25,582 nucleotides of DNA, from contig JAJTFU010000056.1 of assembly GCA_021299075.1 (NCBI GenBank), positions 1 to 25,582 on the forward strand, given 5' to 3'. Below, in pieces: positions 7,536 to 15,173 of this stretch (within the stretch, counting starts at the first letter, position 1; every line of letters begins with the position of its first letter). The translations under genes and the position numbers were made by a program. The notes under the pieces are model-generated. The model had not been told where the DNA came from and searched no databases. It saw nothing but the letters and a program-made list of their open reading frames with translations. The stretch comes from Novosphingobium sp. (GTDB lineage: Bacteria > Pseudomonadota > Alphaproteobacteria > Sphingomonadales > Sphingomonadaceae).

Positions 7536-8795
7536 CTAGCGCACCAATCCATTGGTAAAGACGCGGCATTGAGCGTCGGCGATCTCGCTGGTCGTCATGG
7601 GATAATCCTCAGGCAGCCACTTGTGGAGCCACAGGAAGGCACCGGCTGATACGTGCGCCACGGCGCGTGCGTCGCATTCCCGGCAGCTGCCGTCGGCAAT
7701 ACCCTCACGCACCATCGCGGCGCAGCGGTCCCACAGATCGCGCGACTGCTGGACGAACGTAACGCGGTGCGCCTCGGGCAGCGAGAACAGCCCCGGTTGC
7801 ATCACCAGGGGCGGAGAGGCGCTGCCCTGGGCCTGTGAATTGAGGTGCAGGACTGTCATCGAGCGTTCGAAGCCGCTTGTACCCTGCTGGCGGGCCACAT
7901 CGACGAACAGCGAATAGAGTTCCAAGGCGCGGGCATAGCAGCGCGTGATCAGGTCCATCTTGTCGTCGAAGTAGTGGTAGACGGCACCCTTGGTGGCCCC
8001 GATGCTGGCACTGATATCGTCGAGCGAGGCACCGTCGATGCCGCGGCGGTTGAACATCCGCGCAGCCGCATCCACCAGCTGCGCCATCTTTTCCTGGGTC
8101 GCCTGGACCCGGTCAAAGGCGTTGAACGGCCGTGCGGTGAGGCTGGCGACCTCGACCCGGCAGGTAAATTCCTTACCGGAAGTGGCGGCCAGGCCATGAA
8201 AGAACAGGTCGAGGATCGCCTTCGTGACGCGGCGGCGCAAAGGCCTGCCGTCGCGCTGGCCCAGCCAGTTCACCGACAGCTGCGTCCAGTTGATCATGCC
8301 CAGCAGCATCTGGGCCGCGATTTCCGTGTGGACAGGTTTGAACAGGCCCTGCTCAACGCCGCCCGCGATCAGGCTCTGCAGGCTTTCGACATTGCGCCGG
8401 CTCAGCTCAAAGATCGTGCTGCGTTGCGGTTCGGGCAGGAAATCCGGGTCGTAGAGCGCCGCCAATTCGGGCTGGTCGAAATCGAGCATCCGTTCGACAT
8501 AGATCCGGATCCGGTCGATCGCATCGCCACCCTCCTCATAGGCGATGGCGAGACTCTCCGTGGTCGCTTCACAGGTCTGGAGGTAGCACTGGAAGGCTAT
8601 ATCGGCGCGATCGGTGACGTAATAGTAGAGCGCGTTGCGTGAAAGGCCGGCCTCCTCGGCAATTTCGCTCAGGCTGATTGCGCCGGCACCGCGCTCATTC
8701 ATCTGGCGCGCCGCCGCCTGCAACAACCGCTGCCGCTTGACTGCGCGCCGGGACTGCTGCCCGCCCGCCCGCTTTTGAACCTGAGTCTCGACCAT
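7536..8795 (-). CDS. Transcriptional regulator with two tandem TetR domains
   Basis: A 419-residue protein, about twice the usual TetR length. The first TetR_N helix-turn-helix spans about residues 20-66 (LSEIAEEAGLSRNALYYYV), with a ligand/dimer-type helical region after it. A second, different helix-turn-helix spans about 232-290 (LDDISASIGATKGAVYHYF), again with its own helical domain. One chain could therefore act as a pseudo-dimer. ATG 8795, with GTGGGG upstream, is preferred over a GTG at 8831. It is transcribed divergently from the TonB-dependent receptor, and two similar 26-bp repeats lie between them, so it probably represses the receptor/hydrolase unit and itself. The ligand is unknown. 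The stop lies 12 bp from the tRNA-Gly end. Confidence 0.9.
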   Translation of the reverse strand: MVETQVQKRAGGQQSRRAVKRQRLLQAAARQMNERGAGAISLSEIAEEAGLSRNALYYYVTDRADIAFQCYLQTCEATTESLAIAYEEGGDAIDRIRIYVERMLDFDQPELAALYDPDFLPEPQRSTIFELSRRNVESLQSLIAGGVEQGLFKPVHTEIAAQMLLGMINWTQLSVNWLGQRDGRPLRRRVTKAILDLFFHGLAATSGKEFTCRVEVASLTARPFNAFDRVQATQEKMAQLVDAAARMFNRRGIDGASLDDISASIGATKGAVYHYFDDKMDLITRCYARALELYSLFVDVARQQGTSGFERSMTVLHLNSQAQGSASPPLVMQPGLFSLPEAHRVTFVQQSRDLWDRCAAMVREGIADGSCRECDARAVAHVSAGAFLWLHKWLPEDYPMTTSEIADAQCRVFTNGLVR

Positions 8796-8850
8796 CGGCC
8801 CCACTCTAGCGGCTCGGCAAGCGATTGCCACATTCTAATCATCAAAGAGT

Positions 8851-8876
8851 GAATGCATACCCGATTGTCGAATATG
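8851..8876. promoter_or_regulatory. Candidate regulator operator, copy 1
   Basis: Reads GAATGCATACCCGATTGTCG then AATATG. It matches copy 2 at 20 of 26 positions, with conserved blocks ATGCATAC and TGTCGAA. It lies between the divergent starts at 8795 (-) and 8960 (+). Confidence 0.5.
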
Positions 8877-8906
8877 TCTTGCCAAGGCCGCTTTTCTGTG
8901 GCGTCT

Positions 8907-8932
8907 GGATGCATACGCCAGTGTCGAAAACG
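8907..8932. promoter_or_regulatory. Candidate regulator operator, copy 2
   Basis: Reads GGATGCATACGCCAGTGTCG then AAAACG, in the same orientation and 56 bp downstream of copy 1. Its right part also forms the short palindrome TGTCG-AAAA-CGACA (8922-8935), which copy 1 lacks. Confidence 0.5.
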
Positions 8933-8946
8933 ACAGCGTAGCGATT

Positions 8947-8952
8947 GGGAGG
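8947..8952 (+). promoter_or_regulatory. Ribosome binding site fixing the receptor start
   Basis: GGGAGG lies 7 nt before ATG 8960. This is a strong site and shows that translation is meant to begin at the signal-peptide ATG, not at the GTG at 9076 where the intact frame could begin. Confidence 0.75.
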
Positions 8953-8959
8953 ATTCGTC

Positions 8960-11100
8960 ATGAAACTGGAACGCACGAAATCGATCGGGATCCGGGCCGC
9001 CTTGCTGGCCGCCACCGCGCTTGCACTGGAGGCCACGCTGGGCCGGAAGACCTGGCGACGAAGCGGATCGAGGCAGTGACCGACCTGATCAGCTTCACGC
9101 CCAACGTGTCGGTGAAAGACAACGTGCCGGGACTGGTGCCGGTCATCACGATCCGCGGCGTGGGTCTCAATGACTTCAGCGCCACCAACAATCCCAGCGC
9201 TGGGGTCTATGTCGACGAGGTTTCGCTCAGTTCGCTCGCGCTGATGAATTTTGACTTCTTCGATATCGAGCGGCTCGAAGTGCTCAAGGGACCGCAGGGC
9301 ACGCTCTACGGGCGCACTGCCACGGCCGGGGCGCTCAACATCGTCACCGCGCGTCCCAGCCTGGCCGGAGTCGAGGGGCGTATTGGCGGATCCTGGGGCA
9401 ATTTCCAGGCCAAGGACATCGACGGCATGGTCAACCTGCCGGTCAGCGAGACCCTTGCCCTGCGGTTCGCCGCGAAGGGCATCTTCCAGGACAAGGGCCA
9501 CTACTTCAACCAGCGGCTGAACCGCGACATCGGGCGGCGCGAGGTCTATCTTGGACGCGCCCAGGCCCTGTGGGAGCCATCCGACCGGGTTGAGGTTCTG
9601 CTCAAGGTCGAAGGCCAGCGCAGCCGCTCCGAGCTGGGCTCGGGCGAATTCTTCGGAGCGGTCCCGACTCCGGCGGTTCCGGCGGGCGCGGCCTGCCCCG
9701 GACTGCCTCAGTGTTCGGACTTTTTCGGCTATATCGACAATGACGGTGACCCGTTCCGCGGCAACTGGTCGGTCAGCCCGGACTACAACCTTGATCAACT
9801 CAGTCTGACTGGGCGAATTCAGGCCGATCTCGGCTTTGCCACGCTGACTTCGGTGACCGGCTATATCAAGTTCGACCGCCAGTGGTCGGCCGACACGGAT
9901 GCCGGCCCGCTCCCGCAGCTCGATTTCGTCACCGATGACCGGGTCAAGCAGTTCTCGCAGGAGCTGCGCCTCTCCGGGCAATCAGACCTGGTCGATTGGC
10001 TCGTCGGCGGCTTCTACTCGAGCGATCATGTCGAGACCTCTTATTCCGGCAACCTCACCGCGCTGTTCAATACGACCTCGTTCACCTCGTCGGATCAGCG
10101 GTCCAAATCTGGTGCGGTCTTCGCCAATGGTGAGTGGCGCCTGGCCGACCAGCTGACCCTGGTGACCGGCCTGCGCTATACGACGGAGAACCGCACCAAT
10201 GTGGGCGGCACGACCGACCTGGTGTCACGCCCGCCCGCCAGCTTTCTGACCATGGCGCCCTTCGGTTCGCCGCCGATCCCGATCGCGGTCAGCAATGCCA
10301 AGATCAGCGATACCAACTGGTCGTGGAAGCTGGGCCTCAACTGGAAACCCAGCCCGCAGATGCTGGTCTATGCCTCGGCCACCCAGGGGATCAAGAGCGG
10401 CGGCTTCTTTGCCGGCGTCGCCACCAGTTCGGGCCAGTTGCTGCCCTATCGCCCCGAAAAGCTGATTGCCTACGAACTGGGGATCAAGGGGCGGGCGCCT
10501 GCCATTGGCCTCAGCTACGCGCTCAGCGGCTTCTATTATGACTATAACGATGTGCAGACTTTCATCCGCGATGTGGTTGGCAGTCTGCCGATCCAGCGGC
10601 TCGGTAACGTCAAGTCGGCCGAGCTTTACGGCCTCGATGCCGACCTTGTCCTGGCCCCCGCGGCGATCAAGGGGCTGACGCTCAACGCCGGGCTGGGCCT
10701 GCTCCACACCGAGATCGGCAGCTTTGCTTCGTCCAGCGGGATCGTCCCGGCCGGCAATCGCCTGCCTGATGCGCCCGAGTTCAGTCTGAATCTTGGCGCA
10801 TCCTACGAATTTCCGCTGATGGGATCGGTTTCAGGGCGGCTCGCTATCGATGGGCGCTACCAGTCCAGCGCCTTCAAGGATGCACTGAACGATCCGGTGG
10901 TCGCGGTCGATGCCTACTGGGTCTGGAATGCCCGGGCCTCGGTCCTCAAGCAGGGTGACTGGGACCTCTCGATCTGGGGCAAGAACTTGGGCAACAAGCG
11001 CTATGTGACGCAGGCGGTGAACCAGACAGTCCTGGGGGTAGGCTTCCGGGTCTATGGCGCACCGCGCACCTATGGTGTCAGCATCAGCAAGTCGTTCTGA
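8960..11100 (+). pseudogene. TonB-dependent outer-membrane receptor with broken N-terminus
   Basis: From ATG 8960 the first frame encodes a signal peptide (about 25 residues, MKLERTKSIGIRAALLAATA...) and stops at about 9077-9079. The receptor body is in another frame: EDLATKRIEAVTDLISFTPN leads into plug-domain motifs (ITIRGVG, GVYVDEV, LKGPQGTLYGRTATAGALNI) and a full barrel ending in the terminal Phe of ISKSF. The end of the signal peptide, the TonB box and the start of the plug are missing, by family comparison roughly 50-80 codons, together with a frame change. Alternative reading: a 674-residue product from GTG 9076, which would lack an export signal and TonB box. The ligand is unknown. 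The hydrolase gene follows 15 nt after the stop. Confidence 0.8.
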
Positions 11101-11115
11101 TCCGGGGGAGGAAGC

Positions 11116-12240
11116 ATGATGGCCAGCATTTCGGGCCGTATCGCCCCTGGATTTGAGCAGGTTGGCGAAGCCTTCGCGGCGAATTTCGCCGAACGGGGCG
11201 ATATCGGCGCGGCCTTTGCCGTGGTGATCGACGGAGAGCTGGTCATCGACCTCTATGGCGGGACCGCCGATCCCGCTTCCGGACAAGCGTGGGAGCGGGA
11301 TACGCTGGCCAATGTCTGGTCCACCACCAAGGGCGTGACAGCCGCCTGCTTCGCCATGCTCGCCAGCCGCGGGGGGATCGATTATTCGGCGCCCGTTGCC
11401 CGCTATTGGCCAGAGTTCGCCGCTGCCGGCAAGCAGGACGTGACCGTTGCCATGTTGCTCTCGCACCAGGCCGGCCTGTGCGGCTTTCGCGATCCGGCCC
11501 AGATGGAAGATTTCTACGACGCTGAAGCGGCGGCAGCGCGGCTGGCGGCGGCCGAGCCGTTCTGGGAGCCGGGCACGCAATCGGGTTATCACGCGATCAC
11601 CATCGGCTTTCTCGCCACGGCACTGTTCCGCCGGGCCGAAGGCCGCAGCATTCGGGATTTCGTGCGCGATGAGCTGGGCCATCTCGATATCCATGTCGGC
11701 CTGCCACATGCCCGTACATCAGCAGCAGCGACCATGATCGCGCCGCCGGAACTCAGCTCGTCCAACCTCGCCGGTGAGTTCACTCCGGCCCAGGTTGCGG
11801 CCCTGGCCAACCCGTTGATCGATCCGCTGGCCCCCAATGACACCGCGTGGCGCGCGGCGGAAATTCCCTCGGCCAACGGCTTTGCCACGGCACGGGGCCT
11901 TGCCCGGCTTTATGGGGCACTGGCCAAAGGCGGGCAGCTTGACGGGACCCAGCTGGTTTCGCCGGAGATCCTGACGGCGGCAACCGAGGAGCAGATCCGC
12001 GGGGTCGATGCCGTTCTGGGCGTCGAAGCCAGCTGGGGCTGCGGTTTCCTGCGCAATGGCAACGGCGTCTATGGCCCGAACGATTCGGCCTATGGCCATT
12101 CGGGCTGGGGCGGCTCCTTCGCCTTTGCTGATCCGTCCGCGGGAATCGGCATGGCCTATACCATGAACCGCATGGGCACCGACCTGATGGGCGATCCCCG
12201 CAACATGGCGCTGATAGAGGCAGTCTACGCAGCCCGATGA
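11116..12240 (+). CDS. Serine hydrolase of the beta-lactamase / family VIII esterase fold
   Basis: A 374-residue protein without an obvious signal peptide, so probably cytoplasmic. The catalytic SxxK is STTK at residues 69-72 (VWSTTKGVT). The second-motif Tyr is probably Tyr158 in SGYHAIT. The third motif is HSGWGG at 328-333, as in EstB-type esterases that replace the KTG box of true class C beta-lactamases. These enzymes usually cleave small esters or amides rather than beta-lactams. A strong GGGGGAGG lies just upstream of ATG 11116 (a second ATG is at 11119). The 15-nt gap to the receptor suggests one operon, so the substrate may be what the receptor imports. Confidence 0.88.
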   Translation: MMASISGRIAPGFEQVGEAFAANFAERGDIGAAFAVVIDGELVIDLYGGTADPASGQAWERDTLANVWSTTKGVTAACFAMLASRGGIDYSAPVARYWPEFAAAGKQDVTVAMLLSHQAGLCGFRDPAQMEDFYDAEAAAARLAAAEPFWEPGTQSGYHAITIGFLATALFRRAEGRSIRDFVRDELGHLDIHVGLPHARTSAAATMIAPPELSSSNLAGEFTPAQVAALANPLIDPLAPNDTAWRAAEIPSANGFATARGLARLYGALAKGGQLDGTQLVSPEILTAATEEQIRGVDAVLGVEASWGCGFLRNGNGVYGPNDSAYGHSGWGGSFAFADPSAGIGMAYTMNRMGTDLMGDPRNMALIEAVYAAR

Positions 12241-12249
12241 ACAACGAAA

Positions 12250-12277
12250 GGGCCGCCAGTTCGCTAACTGGCGGCCC
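12250..12277. terminator. Hairpin terminator shared by the hydrolase and the CsgG-family gene
   Basis: Perfect 12-bp stem GGGCCGCCAGTT (12250-12261) / AACTGGCGGCCC (12266-12277), loop CGCT. Read on the minus strand it is followed by TTTCGTTGTT, a fair U-tract, so it best serves the minus-strand gene ending at 12301. It could also block transcription from the hydrolase side. Confidence 0.8.
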
Positions 12278-12300
12278 CTACGCTTGCCCCGAAGGCTGGG

Positions 12301-13009
12301 TTACTTGGCCGGCGGAGCCGCTGCTGCGGCGTTCTCGGGCAGGCCGCCGAGCTGGGTCACCATCTTGGTATAGGCATCGAGATAGGCCAGCACGATGATC
12401 TGGCCGATCGCCGTGTCCTGGTAGCCGCCGCCAGCCGCGCCGCCAAAGGTGCCGCCGCTGAACAGGCCGCCCCCCGCGCCCCAGCCCAGGTCCGATTTGC
12501 GGTAATAGCCTTCAACCAGCGCCATTTCCTCGGTGGTGCGGGCGTTGACGACAGACAGGGTTACGTTCGCCTCGCCCTTCTTGATGTTGATGCCGCCGGC
12601 AATAGCGCCCGCCGCGCGGCCGAACAGCCCGCAGGAAATAGTCCGCTGCCTTGACCTGGCCCTTACCCAGGTTCGATCCGGCCTGCAGCTCGCCCTGGTC
12701 GGCCATGGCGCGTTCCATGGCGCGGCTCTGCATCGACCGGCCGCGGTTGACCAGGCTGAAGCAGCCCGATTGCTGAACGAAGATCTTCAGGATCGCCTCG
12801 GGGCTGCCGAGGTTCATCTCGCGCCACCACTGGCTGTCGGGTTCGACAATGGCGATGGAGCCGAGGTTTTTGGTGCATTTCGGAATCTCGCGGGTGCCCT
12901 TGGCCTGGGCTTGCCGCCCGGACGAGCCCTTGTCAGCGGCGAAGGCCGGCGCGGTTGCTCCGGCCGAAATAAGGGCAAGCGCGACGGCGCTGGCGATAAA
13001 CTTTCGCAT
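12301..13009 (-). pseudogene. CsgG/HfaB-family secreted lipoprotein-like protein, frameshifted
   Basis: Starting at ATG 13009 (GGGAG at 13018-13022), the protein has a signal peptide MRKFIASAVALALISAGATA cleaved near AFA-ADKG. A CsgG-type body follows (SIAIVEPDSQWWREM, FSLVNRGRSMQSRAMERAMA, KAADYFL). After KAADYFL, near 12640, the frame changes. The downstream frame carries the rest (CGLFGRAAGAIAGGINIKKG, LSVVNARTTEEMALVEGYYR, then a Gly-rich stretch and IGQIIVLAYLDAYTKMVTQL) to TAA at 12301. The junction appears to lack a short linker found in relatives, so a deletion plus frameshift is likely. No lipobox Cys is seen at the cleavage site. Family role: outer-membrane assembly or secretion of curli-like or holdfast components. 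Confidence 0.75.
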
Positions 13010-13099
13010 GATTTCACTCCCCATCCACGGGCTGGCAGAGCCCGCATCAGGGCTGTCAGCGCGAACTAACCGGAAGCGAAGGTAAGCCTGATTATCGAG

Positions 13100-13966
13100 T
13101 TATGACTTGGATATATGCGTCACAGGCTGGTTGTCGATCAGCCGGGTTCCGCCGATCCGCGCCGCGACAAACAGCCGCGCTGGTTGCCTAGCGGGATCGC
13201 TGACCGGCGCCAGCGAATCCGGATCGCGCACCTCGGCATAGTCGATCGAAGAGAAGCCGCCCGCCAGCAGGATTTCCTGAAGCTCCAGCAGCGCCGCTTC
13301 GACCGGCTCCCCGCGCGACATGGCCCAGATCGCCGCCTGCATCGCCTGCGGCAGGCTCGCCGCCTGCTGGCGCTGCTCGGGCGAGAGGTAGGCGTTGCGC
13401 GAACTCATCGCCAGGCCATCGGCCTCGCGCACGGTCGGCACGCCGATGATTGCATCGACATGCGGCTGCGTCAGATCGAGGTCGCGCGCCATCCGCCGGA
13501 TCACGGCCAGCTGCTGCCAGTCCTTCTCACCAAACAGCGCCAGATCCGGCCGGACCTGGTTGAACAGCTTGCAGACCACGGTTGCCACGCCATCGAAATG
13601 GCCCGGCCGTGCCGCGCCGCACAGCCCGTCGGAGACCCCCGAGACCGAAATGTTGGTGGCGTAGCCATCCGGATACATCGCCGCCGGCTCCGGCGCCCAG
13701 AGCAGACTGACCCCCTCCGCCTCAAGCAGTGCGGCATCGCGTGCCAATTGGCGGGGATAGGCATCCAGGTCCTCATTCGCCCCGAACTGGCGCGGATTGA
13801 CGAAGATCGAGACGACCACATGGGCGGCTCGTGCCCTGGCCTCACGCACCAGTGTCAGGTGACCTTCGTGCAGCGCGCCCATGGTCGGCACCAGCGCCAG
13901 CGGTCCGTCGGCCCGCAGGGCGTCAAGCGCGCTGCGCAGTGGATCAAGCCGGGTGATAGTTTGCAC
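13100..13966 (-). CDS. panC: Pantothenate synthetase
   Basis: A 288-residue protein catalysing ATP-dependent condensation of pantoate and beta-alanine in pantothenate/CoA synthesis. The nucleotidyl-transferase HxGH-type motif is in VPTMGALHEGHL near the N-terminus. Further family motifs are SIFVNPRQFGANEDLDAYPR, LFGEKDWQQL and READGLAMSSRNAYL. GTG 13966 is chosen because AAGGGGA lies 7 nt upstream (13974-13980 on the plus strand) and the product then begins QTITRL as in homologues. A GTG at 13999 would add 11 residues. Divergent from mipZ. Confidence 0.96.
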   Translation of the reverse strand: MQTITRLDPLRSALDALRADGPLALVPTMGALHEGHLTLVREARARAAHVVVSIFVNPRQFGANEDLDAYPRQLARDAALLEAEGVSLLWAPEPAAMYPDGYATNISVSGVSDGLCGAARPGHFDGVATVVCKLFNQVRPDLALFGEKDWQQLAVIRRMARDLDLTQPHVDAIIGVPTVREADGLAMSSRNAYLSPEQRQQAASLPQAMQAAIWAMSRGEPVEAALLELQEILLAGGFSSIDYAEVRDPDSLAPVSDPARQPARLFVAARIGGTRLIDNQPVTHISKS

Positions 13967-14013
13967 GGACGAATCCCCTTGGGTAGAAGGCCGGTCCACG
14001 CCCTAGCGCCGCC

Positions 14014-14877
14014 ATGCGGCCCCCGGCAACCACAAGCGAGCCAGACCTGACCGTGACTGCCACCAAGAGCCCCCATCGTATCGTCTTTGCCAATGAGAAG
14101 GGCGGCACCGGCAAGTCGACCACGGCGGTCCACGTGGCAATCGCCTTGGCCTATCAGGGTGCGAAGGTTGCGGCGGTCGATCTCGATCCGCGCCAGCGCA
14201 CCTTCCACCGCTACCTTGAAAACCGGGCCGAAACGGTTCTGCGCCGGAACATTGCACTGCCTACTGCCGATTTCGCCGTGTTCGACGGGACCGATCCGGC
14301 CGAGCTCGACCGGATCAGTGCGGAGCTGTCCGCCAGACACGATTTCCTGATCTTCGACACGCCGGGCCGCGACGATCCGCTGGCCCGCCATGTCGCCACT
14401 TCGGCCGATACCCTGGTAACCCCACTCAATGACAGCTTTGTCGATTTCGACCTGATCGGCCAGGTCGATGCCGAAACCTTCAAGGTCCGCAAGCTGTCGT
14501 TCTATGCCGAACTGATCTGGGAAGCGCGCAAGAAGCGGGCCATGGCGACGATCCAGGAAAAGCGTCGCGAGATGGACTGGGTGGTGGTGCGCAACCGCAC
14601 CCAGCACATCGAGGCGCGCAACATGCGGCGGCTTGACCAGGCCCTGACTGAGCTGTCGAAGCGGGTCGGATTTCGCATTGCCAATGGCCTGTCCGAGCGC
14701 GTGATCTATCGCGAGCTGTTCCCCTCGGGCCTGACCTTGCTCGACAAGGGGCATCTGGGCGAACTGGGTACCAGCCATCTCGTTGCCCGTCCGGAACTGC
14801 GCGCGCTGCTCGCCAATCTCAACCTGCCGATGCCTGCCCGCGCCGCGCCGGGACTGGCGCTGGCCCAGCCGGAATAG
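14014..14877 (+). CDS. mipZ: MipZ-type ParA ATPase, division-plane positioning
   Basis: A 287-residue protein. The deviant Walker A is NEKGGTGKST at residues 27-36, followed by AVHVAIALAYQGAKVAAVDL and DPRQRTFHRYLENR, which is diagnostic of MipZ rather than ParA or MinD. FLIFDTPGRDD is the switch/Walker B region. In Caulobacter, MipZ forms a gradient from the ParB-bound origin and inhibits FtsZ near the poles. ATG 14014 lacks a clear Shine-Dalgarno; GTG 14053 (codon 14) is an alternative, and the Walker strand begins soon after it. The membrane J-protein starts 4 nt after the stop, so the genes are probably co-transcribed. Confidence 0.94.
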   Translation: MRPPATTSEPDLTVTATKSPHRIVFANEKGGTGKSTTAVHVAIALAYQGAKVAAVDLDPRQRTFHRYLENRAETVLRRNIALPTADFAVFDGTDPAELDRISAELSARHDFLIFDTPGRDDPLARHVATSADTLVTPLNDSFVDFDLIGQVDAETFKVRKLSFYAELIWEARKKRAMATIQEKRREMDWVVVRNRTQHIEARNMRRLDQALTELSKRVGFRIANGLSERVIYRELFPSGLTLLDKGHLGELGTSHLVARPELRALLANLNLPMPARAAPGLALAQPE

Positions 14878-14880
14878 CCC

Positions 14881-15171
14881 GTGATCAAGGTGATCGCCCT
14901 CGTCCTGCTCGCCGTTCTGGCCTGCCGGGTGCTGACGCGGCGCTGGCCGTGGGAACTTTGGGCCATTTCAGAGCGTTCTCAGGCGGAAGCCCAGGCCCGG
15001 GCCTTGCTAGGCGTGGACCGCTCGGCTAGGCGCGCGGCTATCATCGAAGCCCATCGCCGGCTGATTGCTCAGGTCCATCCCGACCGCGGCGGCAGCAACG
15101 ATGCGGTCCACGCTGCCAATGCCGCCCGCGACCTGTTGCTCGCACGGCTTGAGCGAACCGAAGCGGAGTAA
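14881..15171 (+). CDS. Small membrane-anchored J-domain protein
   Basis: A 96-residue protein from GTG 14881. A single N-terminal hydrophobic segment (residues 2-16, IKVIALVLLAVLACR) is followed by a C-terminal J domain with the HPD tripeptide at residues 66-68 (VHPDRGG). This order, a helix then a short J domain, resembles the Tim14/Pam18-like DnaJ proteins of alphaproteobacteria. The J domain would stimulate a DnaK-type ATPase at the membrane. It sits 4 nt after mipZ and 2 nt before the phosphohexomutase gene. The client is unknown. Confidence 0.88.
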   Translation: MIKVIALVLLAVLACRVLTRRWPWELWAISERSQAEAQARALLGVDRSARRAAIIEAHRRLIAQVHPDRGGSNDAVHAANAARDLLLARLERTEAE

Positions 15172-15173
15172 GC

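Noticed and set aside
7450..12300. tRNA-Gly as the attachment site of a genomic island carrying the regulator/receptor/hydrolase genes
   Set aside because: No integrase gene and no second copy of the tRNA 3' end was found downstream. Neighbouring base composition is not clearly different.
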